DNA of 64,000 nucleotides from Mariniphaga sediminis (GTDB lineage Bacteria; Bacteroidota; Bacteroidia; Bacteroidales; Prolixibacteraceae). Of this stretch, positions 25,816 through 35,014 are shown in pieces (position 1 is the first letter of the stretch; each line of letters starts with the position of its first letter). The position numbers were made by a program, and so were the translations under genes. The notes beneath the pieces are model-generated. The model saw only the letters and a program-made list of their open reading frames with translations. It was not told the origin of the DNA and did not search any database. The stretch is from the NCBI RefSeq assembly GCF_003573545.1, contig NZ_QWET01000010.1, forward strand, positions 62,001-126,000, given 5' to 3'.

Positions 25816-27162
25816 ATGAAGATACTGGTACTATCAACTTTATTGTCCATTTCCTGCATTGCAGCATTTTCACAACAAACAGACAAAAAAAAGGAACCCT
25901 CAGGGGCCTTGCAAATCCTTGAAAACATTTCCGAACCTCATTTCCCTGAAAAGACGTATGAAATTCATCCCGATGATCTGAAAAAGGCAGACTGGAATGA
26001 TTTTATCAATCAAAAAATAAAAGTTTGTGCCGATAATGGCGGAGGAAAGGTCGTTTTAAAAAGCGGCACCTATTTTTGCAAGGGGCCTGTTATTCTGCAA
26101 TCCAATGTTAATCTGCATCTAAGCGAAGGTGCCCGACTTGTTTTCAGTCAGAACCCGGAAGATTACCTGCCCGTGGTTTTTGTTCGATGGGAAGGAACGG
26201 AAGCCTGGAACTATTCGCCTTTCATTTATGCAAAAGATTTGGAAAATATTGCTATCACGGGGAAAGGGGTTATCGACGGGAACGGACTGGCCCCAAAAAG
26301 TTTCCGCGACTGGAGAAGCCGTCAAAAAGAAGATCAGAACAAGTTGCGCGAAATGGGACGTAATGGCGTACCTGTGGAAGAACGTGTTTTTGGAAAAGGG
26401 AGTTTTTTGCGCCCGCAACTGATTCACTTTATCCATTGCAAAAACATTCTTTTGGAAGGCATTACCGTGGTGGACGGCTCCTTCTGGCTGATTCAACCTA
26501 CCTATTGCAGGAATATAACCATCCGCAATATTTCGGTCGAAAGCAGATTCATCAATAACGACGGCGTAGATATCGATTCGTCGAGTGATATTTTAATCGA
26601 GAATTGCCGCTTTAATACCGGCGACGATTTTGTGGCCATTAAATCGGGGCGCGATCAGGATGGCTGGAGGGTAAATAAACCCAGCAAAAATATTGTGATT
26701 CGTAATAGTTCATCCGATAACTGCCTGCACGGAATCTCCTTCGGAAGTGAACTCTCCGGTGGTATCGAAAATGTGTATGTAGAAAACCTGGTCTTTAAAA
26801 AAATCAGAAACCACGGACTTCAGTTCAAATCGAACAAAGACCGGGGCGGCTACATAAAAAACATATACATATCAGGAATTCAGATTGATACAACGGAAAA
26901 TGGCATAAGTTTTACCAACCAGTACCATAGTTACAGCGGTGGAAACTATCCGTCGCTTTTCAGCGATATTCACATCGAAAACCTGCATTGTAACGTAGCA
27001 GAAGAAGAGGCAATCAGCCTGGAGGGCCTCCCGGAAATGCCCCTTCAGAATATTACGTTTGAAAATATAAAGGTAAAAAGTGCCGGTAAAGAATCTACCA
27101 TCACACATGTTACTGACTTAGTGTGGAATAACATCGAAATTGGCGGTAATACTTCTCCTTGA
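25816..27162 (+). CDS. GH28-like right-handed beta-helix glycosidase
   Basis: A 448-residue secreted protein (signal MKILVLSTLLSISCIAAFSQ). The beta-helix has the GH28 catalytic set in order: NNDGVDIDSS (about residue 247), NTGDDFVAIKSGRD (two Asp, about 268) and CLHGISFGSE (His, about 305). The last usual GH28 motif RIK is replaced by QFKSNKDRGG, which is common in the exo-acting and non-pectin branches. Such enzymes hydrolyse alpha-galacturonides or related uronic or rhamnosyl links by inversion. A 117 nt gap separates it from the gene before. The enzyme would be unexpected for a pure mannan and suggests a mixed or acidic glycan. Confidence 0.85.
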   Translation: MKILVLSTLLSISCIAAFSQQTDKKKEPSGALQILENISEPHFPEKTYEIHPDDLKKADWNDFINQKIKVCADNGGGKVVLKSGTYFCKGPVILQSNVNLHLSEGARLVFSQNPEDYLPVVFVRWEGTEAWNYSPFIYAKDLENIAITGKGVIDGNGLAPKSFRDWRSRQKEDQNKLREMGRNGVPVEERVFGKGSFLRPQLIHFIHCKNILLEGITVVDGSFWLIQPTYCRNITIRNISVESRFINNDGVDIDSSSDILIENCRFNTGDDFVAIKSGRDQDGWRVNKPSKNIVIRNSSSDNCLHGISFGSELSGGIENVYVENLVFKKIRNHGLQFKSNKDRGGYIKNIYISGIQIDTTENGISFTNQYHSYSGGNYPSLFSDIHIENLHCNVAEEEAISLEGLPEMPLQNITFENIKVKSAGKESTITHVTDLVWNNIEIGGNTSP

Positions 27163-27202
27163 AATATTTTTCAACATCGTTCCGGACTAAAGTTAGTAAA
27201 CC

Positions 27203-28216
27203 ATGAAAGACAATCAAGCCAGAATTATTCTTTTTTCCCTTTTTTTTACCCTGATTTTTTGTGCCTCGGCGCAAGACAGGGAAATGCTGAGATTTGACGA
27301 AAACGGGGAATTTAAGATTGCCCAATTCACCGATACCCATATAAACATGGATAAAAATTCCAATTTTAAGTCGTACGAAATTATACGCGGCGTATTGGAA
27401 AAGGAGCATCCCGATTTTGTTATCCTTACAGGAGATATTGTCACGCAGTCAAACCCCACAAAGGGGTACGAACACTTTGCCGGGATGTTCAGCAAGTTGG
27501 AGATTCCGTGGGCGGTGGTTTTTGGCAATCATGATTCCCAGGGCGAACTTTCGCGCAGCGACCTCGCCGAATTACTAAAAACCCAGGCTTTCTGTTTGAA
27601 CAACGATGTGGGAGGAATTGCCGGAAATTCAAACTTTATTTTACCGGTGTACGGCCGAAATAACACTCCTGAAGCGTTGCTGTATTGTATGGATTCCCAT
27701 TCGCGGAGTACGCTACAGCCACTGGTTGAAGGTTATGGCTGGTTCGATTTTTCCCAGATTATGTGGTACCGCGAAAAAAGTCTGGAATACACCCGGCAAA
27801 ACGGGGGAAGCCCACTTCCGGCGCTGGCATTTTTCCACATTCCATTGCCCGAGTACACGGATGCCTGGAACAATAAAACGACTCCACCGGTTGGTGTCAA
27901 AAATGAAGACGAGTGCAGTCCCGATATTAATACCGGTATGTTTTCAGCCATGCTCGAATGCGGCGATGTTATGGGCACTTTTGTCGGGCACGATCATATC
28001 AACGATTATATCGGGGTGCATTATAATATCGCCCTGGCCTATGGCAGGGTAACAAAAGTTATGAAAGGGGAAGACGATCCCCTGGCCGGCGGACGTATTA
28101 TTGTTTTAAAAGAAGGCCAACGTAAATTCGATACCTGGATACGCGATATGAATGGCGTCAAAGAGCTTCCATGCAGCTGGCCGGAAACGTTCTTTTCTAA
28201 AAAAAAATTCAATTAA
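27203..28216 (+). CDS. Secreted calcineurin-like metallophosphoesterase (twin of 54848-55852)
   Basis: A 337-residue protein with a signal peptide (ILFSLFFTLIFCASAQ). Its motifs are FKIAQFTDTHINMDK, FVILTGDIVTQ, VFGNHDSQGE, AFFHIPLPEY and GTFVGHDHIND, which supply all dimetal ligands. The family (DCR2/YkoQ-like, often annotated phosphohydrolase) acts on phosphomonoesters or diesters. It is close to the protein at 54848, sharing FHIPLPEY, CSPxINTG and MGTFVGHDHxNxYIG. It sits between the GH28-like gene and an MFS transporter. The twin enzymes in different transcripts suggest either dose or substrate splitting. Confidence 0.9.
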   Translation: MKDNQARIILFSLFFTLIFCASAQDREMLRFDENGEFKIAQFTDTHINMDKNSNFKSYEIIRGVLEKEHPDFVILTGDIVTQSNPTKGYEHFAGMFSKLEIPWAVVFGNHDSQGELSRSDLAELLKTQAFCLNNDVGGIAGNSNFILPVYGRNNTPEALLYCMDSHSRSTLQPLVEGYGWFDFSQIMWYREKSLEYTRQNGGSPLPALAFFHIPLPEYTDAWNNKTTPPVGVKNEDECSPDINTGMFSAMLECGDVMGTFVGHDHINDYIGVHYNIALAYGRVTKVMKGEDDPLAGGRIIVLKEGQRKFDTWIRDMNGVKELPCSWPETFFSKKKFN

Positions 28217-28228
28217 ATAAATTAAACT

Positions 28229-29380
28229 ATGACAACGCAAAAAGCAAAATGGAGTAAGCTACTCCCTGTTTTCCTCTCTTTCGTCGTAATGGGATTTGTT
28301 GATATCATTGGTGTGGCAACCGGCTATATCAAGCAAGATTTTGAATTGACAAATTTTGTTGCGCAGTTCCTTCCCATGATGGTGCTGCTGTGGTTCTTTA
28401 TCCTGTCAGTTCCGGTGGGCATCCTGCAGGATAAAGTGGGGAAACGAAATATGCTGAACACAGGGATGATCATTCAGGCCATCGGGCTGGGACTGCCCTT
28501 TCTATTTTATTCCTTCGGGATGATGTTCGCGTCGTTTCTGCTCCTCGGGATTGGAAACACCATCATCCAGGTTTCGGCCAATCCGCTACTCCAGGATGTT
28601 TCCCCAAAAGAAAAGCTGGCAAGTTATTTAAGCACCAGTCAATTTGTGAAAGCAGTTATATCCTTTGCCGGCCCGCTGATTACTACATTTCTGGCAATAA
28701 GGTTTGGCGACTGGAAGCTTGTCTTTGCCGTGTACGGCATTACTTCTGTTCTGGCTGCCATATGGCTGGCATCAACCCCCATTGAGGAATCAAAACCCGA
28801 CAGGAAACCGGCCTCATTCAGTTCCTGTTTCGGCTTACTGAAAAACCGTTTCATCGCATTTATGGCTCTTTCAATTTTCCTGATTGTTGGGGCAGAAGTG
28901 GCGATGAATACCAACATAGCCAATATCCTGATTGCTAAATTTGGTTTGACACTTGAAAAGGCAGCCATTGGAATCAGTATATTTTTTGCAGGGGAAACAG
29001 TTGCCCGGCTGGCTGGGGCTATTATGCTAAACTGGATTAAACCACGGCCTTTTCTGCTGCTCATTGCGTTAGTATCTTTGGCCGGTGTTGCCGGAGTACT
29101 GATGGCTCCCACTTACATCGTTGCCCTGGTTTTTATTTTTATAACCGGTTTGGGCGCCGGTAGCATGTTCCCGGTTATTTTTTCGCTGGCACTGGAAAAG
29201 ATGCCTGAAAGAGCCAATGAAATATCGGGATTGCTTATTATGGCGGTTTCCGGCGGGGCATTTGTCCCTCCGGTTGTCGGTCTTGTGAGCACCGTTGTTT
29301 CGCCTCTTGCCAGTATGTTTGTCATCGGTATTTGTATGCTTTATATCCTTTGGGTCTCATTTTATATTCGTAAAAGATAA
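28229..29380 (+). CDS. MFS sugar transporter
   Basis: A 383-residue protein with 12 predicted helices. The first helices (FVVMGFVDIIGVATGYIKQDFEL) and FLPMMVLLWFFILSVPVGILQDKVGKRN resemble FHS/FucP-like carriers. GIGNTIIQVSANPLLQDVSP contains the conserved N-P. The protein is shorter than the carrier at 14229 and only distantly alike. It is the last gene of the plus-strand operon, 12 nt after the phosphoesterase. A strong hairpin follows 26 nt after its stop. The substrate is unknown. Confidence 0.85.
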   Translation: MTTQKAKWSKLLPVFLSFVVMGFVDIIGVATGYIKQDFELTNFVAQFLPMMVLLWFFILSVPVGILQDKVGKRNMLNTGMIIQAIGLGLPFLFYSFGMMFASFLLLGIGNTIIQVSANPLLQDVSPKEKLASYLSTSQFVKAVISFAGPLITTFLAIRFGDWKLVFAVYGITSVLAAIWLASTPIEESKPDRKPASFSSCFGLLKNRFIAFMALSIFLIVGAEVAMNTNIANILIAKFGLTLEKAAIGISIFFAGETVARLAGAIMLNWIKPRPFLLLIALVSLAGVAGVLMAPTYIVALVFIFITGLGAGSMFPVIFSLALEKMPERANEISGLLIMAVSGGAFVPPVVGLVSTVVSPLASMFVIGICMLYILWVSFYIRKR

Positions 29381-29404
29381 GGCTTAATTAAAAACATTGG
29401 GCAA

Positions 29405-29455
29405 ACAAATATTCTTCTTTCCACTGCGCTCTACGGTGGAAAGAAGAATATTTCA
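29405..29455. terminator. Hairpin terminator closing the plus-strand operon
   Basis: A perfect 18 bp inverted repeat, 29407-29424 against 29436-29453, extends by a wobble and a GC pair into the 11-nt loop. The outer stem is A/T, so U-rich ends occur in both directions. It separates the MFS gene from the convergent OsmC gene. Confidence 0.8.
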
Positions 29456-29475
29456 TCCGGGTAAAAAGCGAATCC

Positions 29476-29949
29476 TTATTTTAAATACCGGGCAGTTGCC
29501 TGATGAAGTACCGGAAAATTTACAGAATTAGCAATAAAACAAAGTTCATTGGCCCGTTTATGAATACCGTCAAGCAGCTCCATTGATTGTTCATTTTGAA
29601 CGGTCACGGCCGGATTTAAAATCACTTTATCAAATCTTCCGCCTCCCTCTTTCGTCTCCTTCATTATACCTGTTGGGGTATCGGTGTATTCTGTAACCAC
29701 AACTCCCGCTTCTGCGCATAAATGCAGAAACCAAAGCATATGGCAGCCGGAAAGAGAGGCCACCAGCAACTCTTCCGGGTTGTATTTTGTTTTGTCGCCC
29801 CGGAATGCAGGATCAGAAGAGGCATAAATATCCGGTTTGTTATTTACCGAAATGGTATGACTCCTTTCGTACGACCTGTAATTCAACGTTCCACTTCCTG
29901 TGTTTCCGGTCCATCTGACGGTTACACAATAAGTATGTTCTTTACTCAT
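29476..29949 (-). CDS. OsmC/Ohr family peroxiredoxin-like protein
   Basis: A 157-residue protein. The first Cys is in LLVASLSGCHMLWFLHLC (the SGCH motif), and the second is in ANELCFIANSVNFPV, the usual CXXXXSVNxPV-like site. The N-terminal part HTYCVTVRWTGNTGSGTLNYRSYERSH is typical of the YhfA/OsmC branch. These cytoplasmic proteins reduce organic hydroperoxides with two cysteines. It is a single gene, convergent to the glycan operon, and probably not part of it. Confidence 0.9.
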   Translation of the reverse strand: MSKEHTYCVTVRWTGNTGSGTLNYRSYERSHTISVNNKPDIYASSDPAFRGDKTKYNPEELLVASLSGCHMLWFLHLCAEAGVVVTEYTDTPTGIMKETKEGGGRFDKVILNPAVTVQNEQSMELLDGIHKRANELCFIANSVNFPVLHQATARYLK

Positions 29950-30040
29950 ATTTCATTCGTTATTACTCTGTTGAGCACCTGTGCTGGTTTGTAGAATCGC
30001 ATTTTATATTTTCGCAAAGAACAAAAAAATGAGTGGGGTA

Positions 30041-31021
30041 TCAAAGATATTTTTCAAAAAACGCCTCCATCTTCTTTTGTGAAAACCCGTTTACCCGTTT
30101 GGCAATATCCATTGTGTGCGGCCACAACGGAATGCGGTAATATTCGCAGGGAACGCCCAGTTTATCCAACTTGCTTTTTAAAGTATCAGACTGGCTGACC
30201 GGCACCAGATTGTCAGATGTTCCATGTAAAATGAGCGTTGGAGGAACGGAACTTTTCAGGTAAGAAATGGGGGAAGCTTCGCGGTACAATTCCGGTTTTT
30301 CCTCGTACGAATGCCCTATAAATCCAGTCGCCAGCGATTGACTCTGGGCATATTCGGTCGTCAAATCCACCGGCCCGTAAATATCGACCACCGCTTTCAC
30401 CCGGTGCGCAGACGCCGCTTCACCATGCAATGCTGTATTTCCCCAGCCATAACCCGCCAGCAATGCCAGGTGCGCCCCGGCAGAACCGCCGACAAGGGCA
30501 ATGCGGTTGGGATCGTAGCCATAGTTTTCGCCGTTTTCAAACAGCCATTTTACGGCGCTGGTCACATCTTCCACAGCGGCCGGATAGATGCTATCCCGTT
30601 TTAACCGGTACGAAACCGTAGCCGCCATATAGCCCTTTTTAGCAAAGTCAACCAGGTAAACGAGGTAATCGGAACGTTTACCACTTCGCCACCCTCCTCC
30701 ATGAATAAACAATAAAAGCGGCAAGGGTTTGACAGCACTTTTAGGACGGTAGAAATCCATCTGTAACGATTTTCCGTTCACATTCCTGTATTCCACATCC
30801 TTTATCTCTTCGATGGTTTCCGGTATTTCCGGTTCCAAATCCGCCAGCTTTTCCAACCCTACTCCCACTGCCAGATAAGAAAGTGTTTCGAAATGATAAC
30901 CGATTGGTAGTTTTTCGGGGAACACGAATCCTATAATCCGTGGAGTTACCATCAGCAGGCAAAAAACCAAAAAGGCCAGTAATAAACCTTTCAGCAAGCG
31001 TTTGAAAATGTTGGATTTCAT
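30041..31021 (-). CDS. Membrane-anchored alpha/beta-hydrolase, carbohydrate esterase-like
   Basis: A 326-residue protein. One hydrophobic N-terminal helix (LLKGLLLAFLVFCLLMVTPRIIGFVF) should keep it in the membrane with the enzyme outside. The fold is that of the BD-FAE/esterase-lipase family: oxyanion HGGGW, nucleophile elbow GGSAGAH with Ser, acid Asp in GTSDNLVPV and a late His in LWPHTMD. Such enzymes remove acyl groups from sugars or aglycones. It is the last gene of the minus-strand block that starts with the aldolase. Acetyl or feruloyl removal is a family-based guess. Confidence 0.85.
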   Translation of the reverse strand: MKSNIFKRLLKGLLLAFLVFCLLMVTPRIIGFVFPEKLPIGYHFETLSYLAVGVGLEKLADLEPEIPETIEEIKDVEYRNVNGKSLQMDFYRPKSAVKPLPLLLFIHGGGWRSGKRSDYLVYLVDFAKKGYMAATVSYRLKRDSIYPAAVEDVTSAVKWLFENGENYGYDPNRIALVGGSAGAHLALLAGYGWGNTALHGEAASAHRVKAVVDIYGPVDLTTEYAQSQSLATGFIGHSYEEKPELYREASPISYLKSSVPPTLILHGTSDNLVPVSQSDTLKSKLDKLGVPCEYYRIPLWPHTMDIAKRVNGFSQKKMEAFFEKYL

Positions 31022-31107
31022 AGTATCTGTTTTTTTGACTTTTCAAAATCCATTCTCACCAGGGTGAAGCAACCGGATACCCAAACCGGGAATACGATTT
31101 CAACAAC

Positions 31108-32664
31108 TCACTCCCCCAGCTCTTGTAACATCTCCTTTAAATTGCGATGGAGCACAGGCGCAGTTTCCGGCCCCAGTGAATTTTCTTCCCCGTAAGGAGA
31201 ATCATCTCTTTCATACGTAAAAGGAGCTTTCACATCCCACTGGCTTTTGGGAATAATATATCCTATTTCATCATTTGCCAGGCCGATTACAAACTTGTAT
31301 TTTCCAGGCATCAGTTCCCGGACAGGTGGCACCTCCGTAAGGCCAATCTCAAAATCGCGGCCCTGGGGTGCTTCCACTCCCCCATTAATAATTTCTGGAT
31401 AAATTTCACCGGGAATTGTCACAAATGAAACAGGACCAATGCTGAAAACGGCCAGTTCCGTCTTCATTTTCATCCAGCCGGCTGTGCCCCGGTCGAGTAC
31501 CCCCAGTGCTGTAGCCAGTTTAAACAACGTATTTTTTATGGGAAGTTTCAGGGTGCGCACCACCAGCGAAATCCCGGCAGTTTCAATAACCTCCGACGGA
31601 CGTTGCATGGCATCCAGCGCCAGCATTGAAAGGATGTTTCCTTGTGCTTCCGCCTTTTCAAAAGAGGGCTCCACCAACACATCTCCGGAAAAAGGATCAG
31701 TAATGGGATGGGTGCGGTGGGTACACATTAGCCCGCCAATGGCTCCATTCATAAAAACAGCCACACCGCCAATACCGGGTTGTACCAGACTGTCTTTGTT
31801 AAGTACACCCTTTTCTACTCCTTCCCTGAAAAAATGGGGAAAATCGGACGAAACCAGCAAATTGCCGCTCCATAAAGTTTCAGGATGGTTTCCCCATGAC
31901 AATAAACTGCCAAGTGTCTCCCCGGTTATTTTATCAACGGCCCTGATAAACCGTAATCCAGAATCAAAAACTTCCGGCTGACGGGTGTCTTTCACCTGAG
32001 GAACTGCCCCGCTTAAATCCTGTGAAATCTCCAGACGTGCAGGGCAGAGGTTTTTCACCGCAGTTTCCACCGACTTTACCGTTTGCTCCTTCACAAACTG
32101 CATGTACGTTTTATCCACGCCGCTCTTCAGCGGATGTTTTCCCCAAAGCCCCATCAAATCCGGCCCTTCATGTGTATGTGTTGAAGCAATGATTGTATAG
32201 GTGAGTCCCAGGTTTTCCGGCAGCATTTTACGTACATCCACCACATCGTCGTGCATAAAACCTATGACATCGAGAATTACAATGGCCAGACGGGTTTTAC
32301 CATCGTCAATGACCATGGTGCGAGCCCAGGTGTCGTCGTGCACCCCGGTGGCTGGTTTGTTGTTGCTAAAACCGGCAATCCACACCGGATCGAACTTCCC
32401 GTTTCCATTGCCATCGGTAAAAGTATCTCCGTCCTTCGGGTTGTATTTAAAATCCCCGTTTTTGTCCTCCCAACGGTCGGGAACTTCGGGTGTAACAGGC
32501 ACTGCAGCAAACCCTGCTTTTAATTCAGACGAGGATTGATTCCGGATTTTCATATCCACGTGATAATCCGGATGCCGGTCTTTCATATTCGCAAAGCACC
32601 AGACAGAAAGACTGACAAGCACCAAAAGGAAAATGACTCCGGCTGTTTTGAAAAATTTTTTCAT
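31108..32664 (-). CDS. Neutral ceramidase-like alkaline hydrolase
   Basis: A 518-residue protein with one N-terminal hydrophobic helix (AGVIFLLVLVSLSVWCFA). The longer frame begins with TTG at 32673; ATG 32664 is better. The neutral/alkaline ceramidase N-terminal domain signature is present: AGFAAVPVTPE, GVHDDTWARTMVIDD, LDVIGFMHDD, and the zinc motif STHTHEGPD at about residue 160, then SWGNHPETLW. A segment with DKNGDF and DGNGNGKFD looks like a Ca2+ loop. Ceramidases split the amide of ceramide; the many bacterial relatives in glycan loci are uncharacterised and may act on N-acyl or acyl sugars. A 194 nt gap precedes it. Confidence 0.75.
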   Translation of the reverse strand: MKKFFKTAGVIFLLVLVSLSVWCFANMKDRHPDYHVDMKIRNQSSSELKAGFAAVPVTPEVPDRWEDKNGDFKYNPKDGDTFTDGNGNGKFDPVWIAGFSNNKPATGVHDDTWARTMVIDDGKTRLAIVILDVIGFMHDDVVDVRKMLPENLGLTYTIIASTHTHEGPDLMGLWGKHPLKSGVDKTYMQFVKEQTVKSVETAVKNLCPARLEISQDLSGAVPQVKDTRQPEVFDSGLRFIRAVDKITGETLGSLLSWGNHPETLWSGNLLVSSDFPHFFREGVEKGVLNKDSLVQPGIGGVAVFMNGAIGGLMCTHRTHPITDPFSGDVLVEPSFEKAEAQGNILSMLALDAMQRPSEVIETAGISLVVRTLKLPIKNTLFKLATALGVLDRGTAGWMKMKTELAVFSIGPVSFVTIPGEIYPEIINGGVEAPQGRDFEIGLTEVPPVRELMPGKYKFVIGLANDEIGYIIPKSQWDVKAPFTYERDDSPYGEENSLGPETAPVLHRNLKEMLQELGE

Positions 32665-32858
32665 GGGTATCAAATGATTATCCGTATTTTCACTTAAAGA
32701 TAGTTTGTTCTTCTCACAATCAACTCATTCTCCCTGAACCTGCGAAGCAAATCCCTGCCCGCAAACTTACAGGAACTATCTCTGTTCCCCATGAAATGGG
32801 ATATTCAGGGATAATTCATCAGCATTTTACGCAAAAAACGAACGGTAATCAAAAACGC

Positions 32859-34982
32859 TCACTTTTTTTCAAATCGCTCCATCACCTCCCGCCAGGTAGT
32901 AAGGATGATATCGTTATCTTTAAAAAACTTCTTTACTTCCGGGTCGGCAAACATTTCAGCCTCCCAGGCCCGTTGCTGCCAGGATCCGGTAATTGTTTTC
33001 ATATTTTCCGTTTCCACAGAGGGATGAAAAATAATTTCGGTAATCCCGGGGTCCAACGCATTTACCAGGGCAAAGAAATTTGATTTCACTTTTTCATATG
33101 TATCCCCCTTGGGCACACTGCCAAAATTATCGAGGTGCGGCAGGTTGTAATTTCCTAATATTTCAATTACCTCATCCGTAACCGGATATCCTTCGGCACT
33201 GTAAAACGCTGCCACTTTGGGATTGGAAAGATCGATGGCATTGGCCGGAATCTTATATTCTTCCGCCACTTTCAAAAATACCTTTAAAAATTCAGGGGAA
33301 CCGTACAGCGTCCCCATGTGGGTATCAATATGGGTTGGCTGATATCCCCAGGCCAGCATCTTTTCAATTTGCGCCCTGATTTCCATCTCCACCTCCTGCG
33401 GCGTGGCATTCATAACCACTTCCGGAACGCTGCGCCACATTTTACCCTGGGAATCCAGCAGTCCGGGAACTTTTTCCGGGTCGGTAAGCGGCGGCCAGCG
33501 CCAGCTTTTCCATTCGCTGGTGAGCGTCAGGTGAACGCCCACATCTGCCTTCGGCTGTGTTTTTGCCCATTCCACAAACTCTTCGGCATTTTCACAGGGC
33601 ATCATCACCGCCCCCGAAAGAATATAGTCGTTTTCAATATAATATTTCCCGGCATCGTTGGCCTCTCTGCACATACCCAAATCATCCATGTGCAGGAGAA
33701 GCACTTTTTTCCCTTTTGGGAAACCCAGTTTCTCGGCGTTCGTATCGCCCGTATCTGCTTCTTTTACCCATGAAGGCAAAAACGAAACATGTTTGATGGA
33801 TTTCCTCCCGGGAGTATGAAATGAATAGGTAATATGTACCCTGCCATCACTGGTCTGAATAGCCGTGGGATATGAAAAGCCGCCTTTGTCTTTCGGAACG
33901 TATTCCACATACCTTTTCCATTTCCAGGTAGTTCCTTCGTCGTCAGAAAGGGAGACGGCCAGCCGGTTTCTTCCATCTTCCAAATCGTTGTTCACCATCA
34001 GCCAGTTGCCATCATCTAAAGCGATCACTTCCACACTTGCTCCCGGATTGGGAATTGCTGTTTTTTTAGAAACGCTCCATGTATATCCGTTATCTTTCGA
34101 ACTGCTGAAAATAACGCGTTGGGGAGCATCACCATTGTCGCGCATCCAGGCCACTATTGTTCCATCCTTTTTCTGCAACAGCGCCGGCTGAATATTTCCG
34201 CGCCCCACAATGGGCAGGCTGGGTTTCCAGGTATCGCCATGGTCGTCGGAAATGGCTACCAGCGACACATTGTAACCATCGGAGTAAAGCGGCATTAGTA
34301 TTCTGCCGTTTTCCAGAACAAGCGGTTGAATGCGCCCCATCCAGCCCACTTCCCGTTTTACCGGATTTTTGGCTGCTTCCACTATCATCCTTTCATACTG
34401 CGGTGCATACTCGGCCCAGGCCAGTCCGGGGGGATCCATCTCCCGAAAGCCTGTTTCCAGGGCTTCGGCAAATTCTTCGCCCGGTTTTAACAGAATCACA
34501 TCCTGCCAGTCCCATTTGGGGGGACCATCGTTGAGGTAGTCAGTTGAAAGGCGTGTTTTCAGCAGGGAAGCTTCCCAGCGGTTGGCCACAACCACAACCC
34601 AGGTAAGGTGCAAACGTTTTTTTGCATCCAGAAATAATACAGGATTGCAGTCGGGATTTCCGGGAGTATCGGCCATCACAAAGGGCTCACCCCATTGGGT
34701 TTGTCCCTTTTTTTGCCGGGCTCCCATCACCTTCACATCGTTGGCTTTCCTTTCGCCCGAGCCCTCGAACCAACATGCCAGCAAATCGCCGGTAGGCAAT
34801 TCCACCACCGAACTACTGTGCACATGTTTTTCCTGCACCGGAAAAATATATTCCGACCGGTACGTTGATCCGGAGTTTTGCTGTGCTTCTGCGTCACACA
34901 TTAAGAAAAAAAATCCGGCAGTCAGCAATACATGCAAAACGAATGAGAACCTCGCCGGAAATGTTTTTGTCGTTTTGTCCAT
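32859..34982 (-). CDS. Sialidase-like propeller fused to a YdjC/ChbG-type deacetylase
   Basis: A 707-residue secreted protein (signal FSFVLHVLLTAGFFFLMCDAEA). The start at ATG 34982 is chosen over a TTG at 35006. Residues ~35-410 are a BNR/Asp-box propeller (SDDHGDTW, SSKDNGYTW, SDDEGTTW), with HSSSVVELPTGDLLACWFEG at the first blade. Residues ~420-707 are a YdjC-like domain with the metal site LLHMDDLGMC, GVHLTLTSEW and THIDTHMGTLYG. YdjC/ChbG removes N-acetyl from diacetylchitobiose and related sugars. The fusion joins a lectin- or hydrolase-like propeller to a deacetylase. The two blades of evidence are clear; the combined substrate is unknown. Neighbour proteins suggest an amino sugar or sialyl-like residue. 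Confidence 0.88.
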   Translation of the reverse strand: MDKTTKTFPARFSFVLHVLLTAGFFFLMCDAEAQQNSGSTYRSEYIFPVQEKHVHSSSVVELPTGDLLACWFEGSGERKANDVKVMGARQKKGQTQWGEPFVMADTPGNPDCNPVLFLDAKKRLHLTWVVVVANRWEASLLKTRLSTDYLNDGPPKWDWQDVILLKPGEEFAEALETGFREMDPPGLAWAEYAPQYERMIVEAAKNPVKREVGWMGRIQPLVLENGRILMPLYSDGYNVSLVAISDDHGDTWKPSLPIVGRGNIQPALLQKKDGTIVAWMRDNGDAPQRVIFSSSKDNGYTWSVSKKTAIPNPGASVEVIALDDGNWLMVNNDLEDGRNRLAVSLSDDEGTTWKWKRYVEYVPKDKGGFSYPTAIQTSDGRVHITYSFHTPGRKSIKHVSFLPSWVKEADTGDTNAEKLGFPKGKKVLLLHMDDLGMCREANDAGKYYIENDYILSGAVMMPCENAEEFVEWAKTQPKADVGVHLTLTSEWKSWRWPPLTDPEKVPGLLDSQGKMWRSVPEVVMNATPQEVEMEIRAQIEKMLAWGYQPTHIDTHMGTLYGSPEFLKVFLKVAEEYKIPANAIDLSNPKVAAFYSAEGYPVTDEVIEILGNYNLPHLDNFGSVPKGDTYEKVKSNFFALVNALDPGITEIIFHPSVETENMKTITGSWQQRAWEAEMFADPEVKKFFKDNDIILTTWREVMERFEKK

Positions 34983-35014
34983 CGTTTTTGGTTTTAGAAG
35001 TCTCAATTAAAAAA

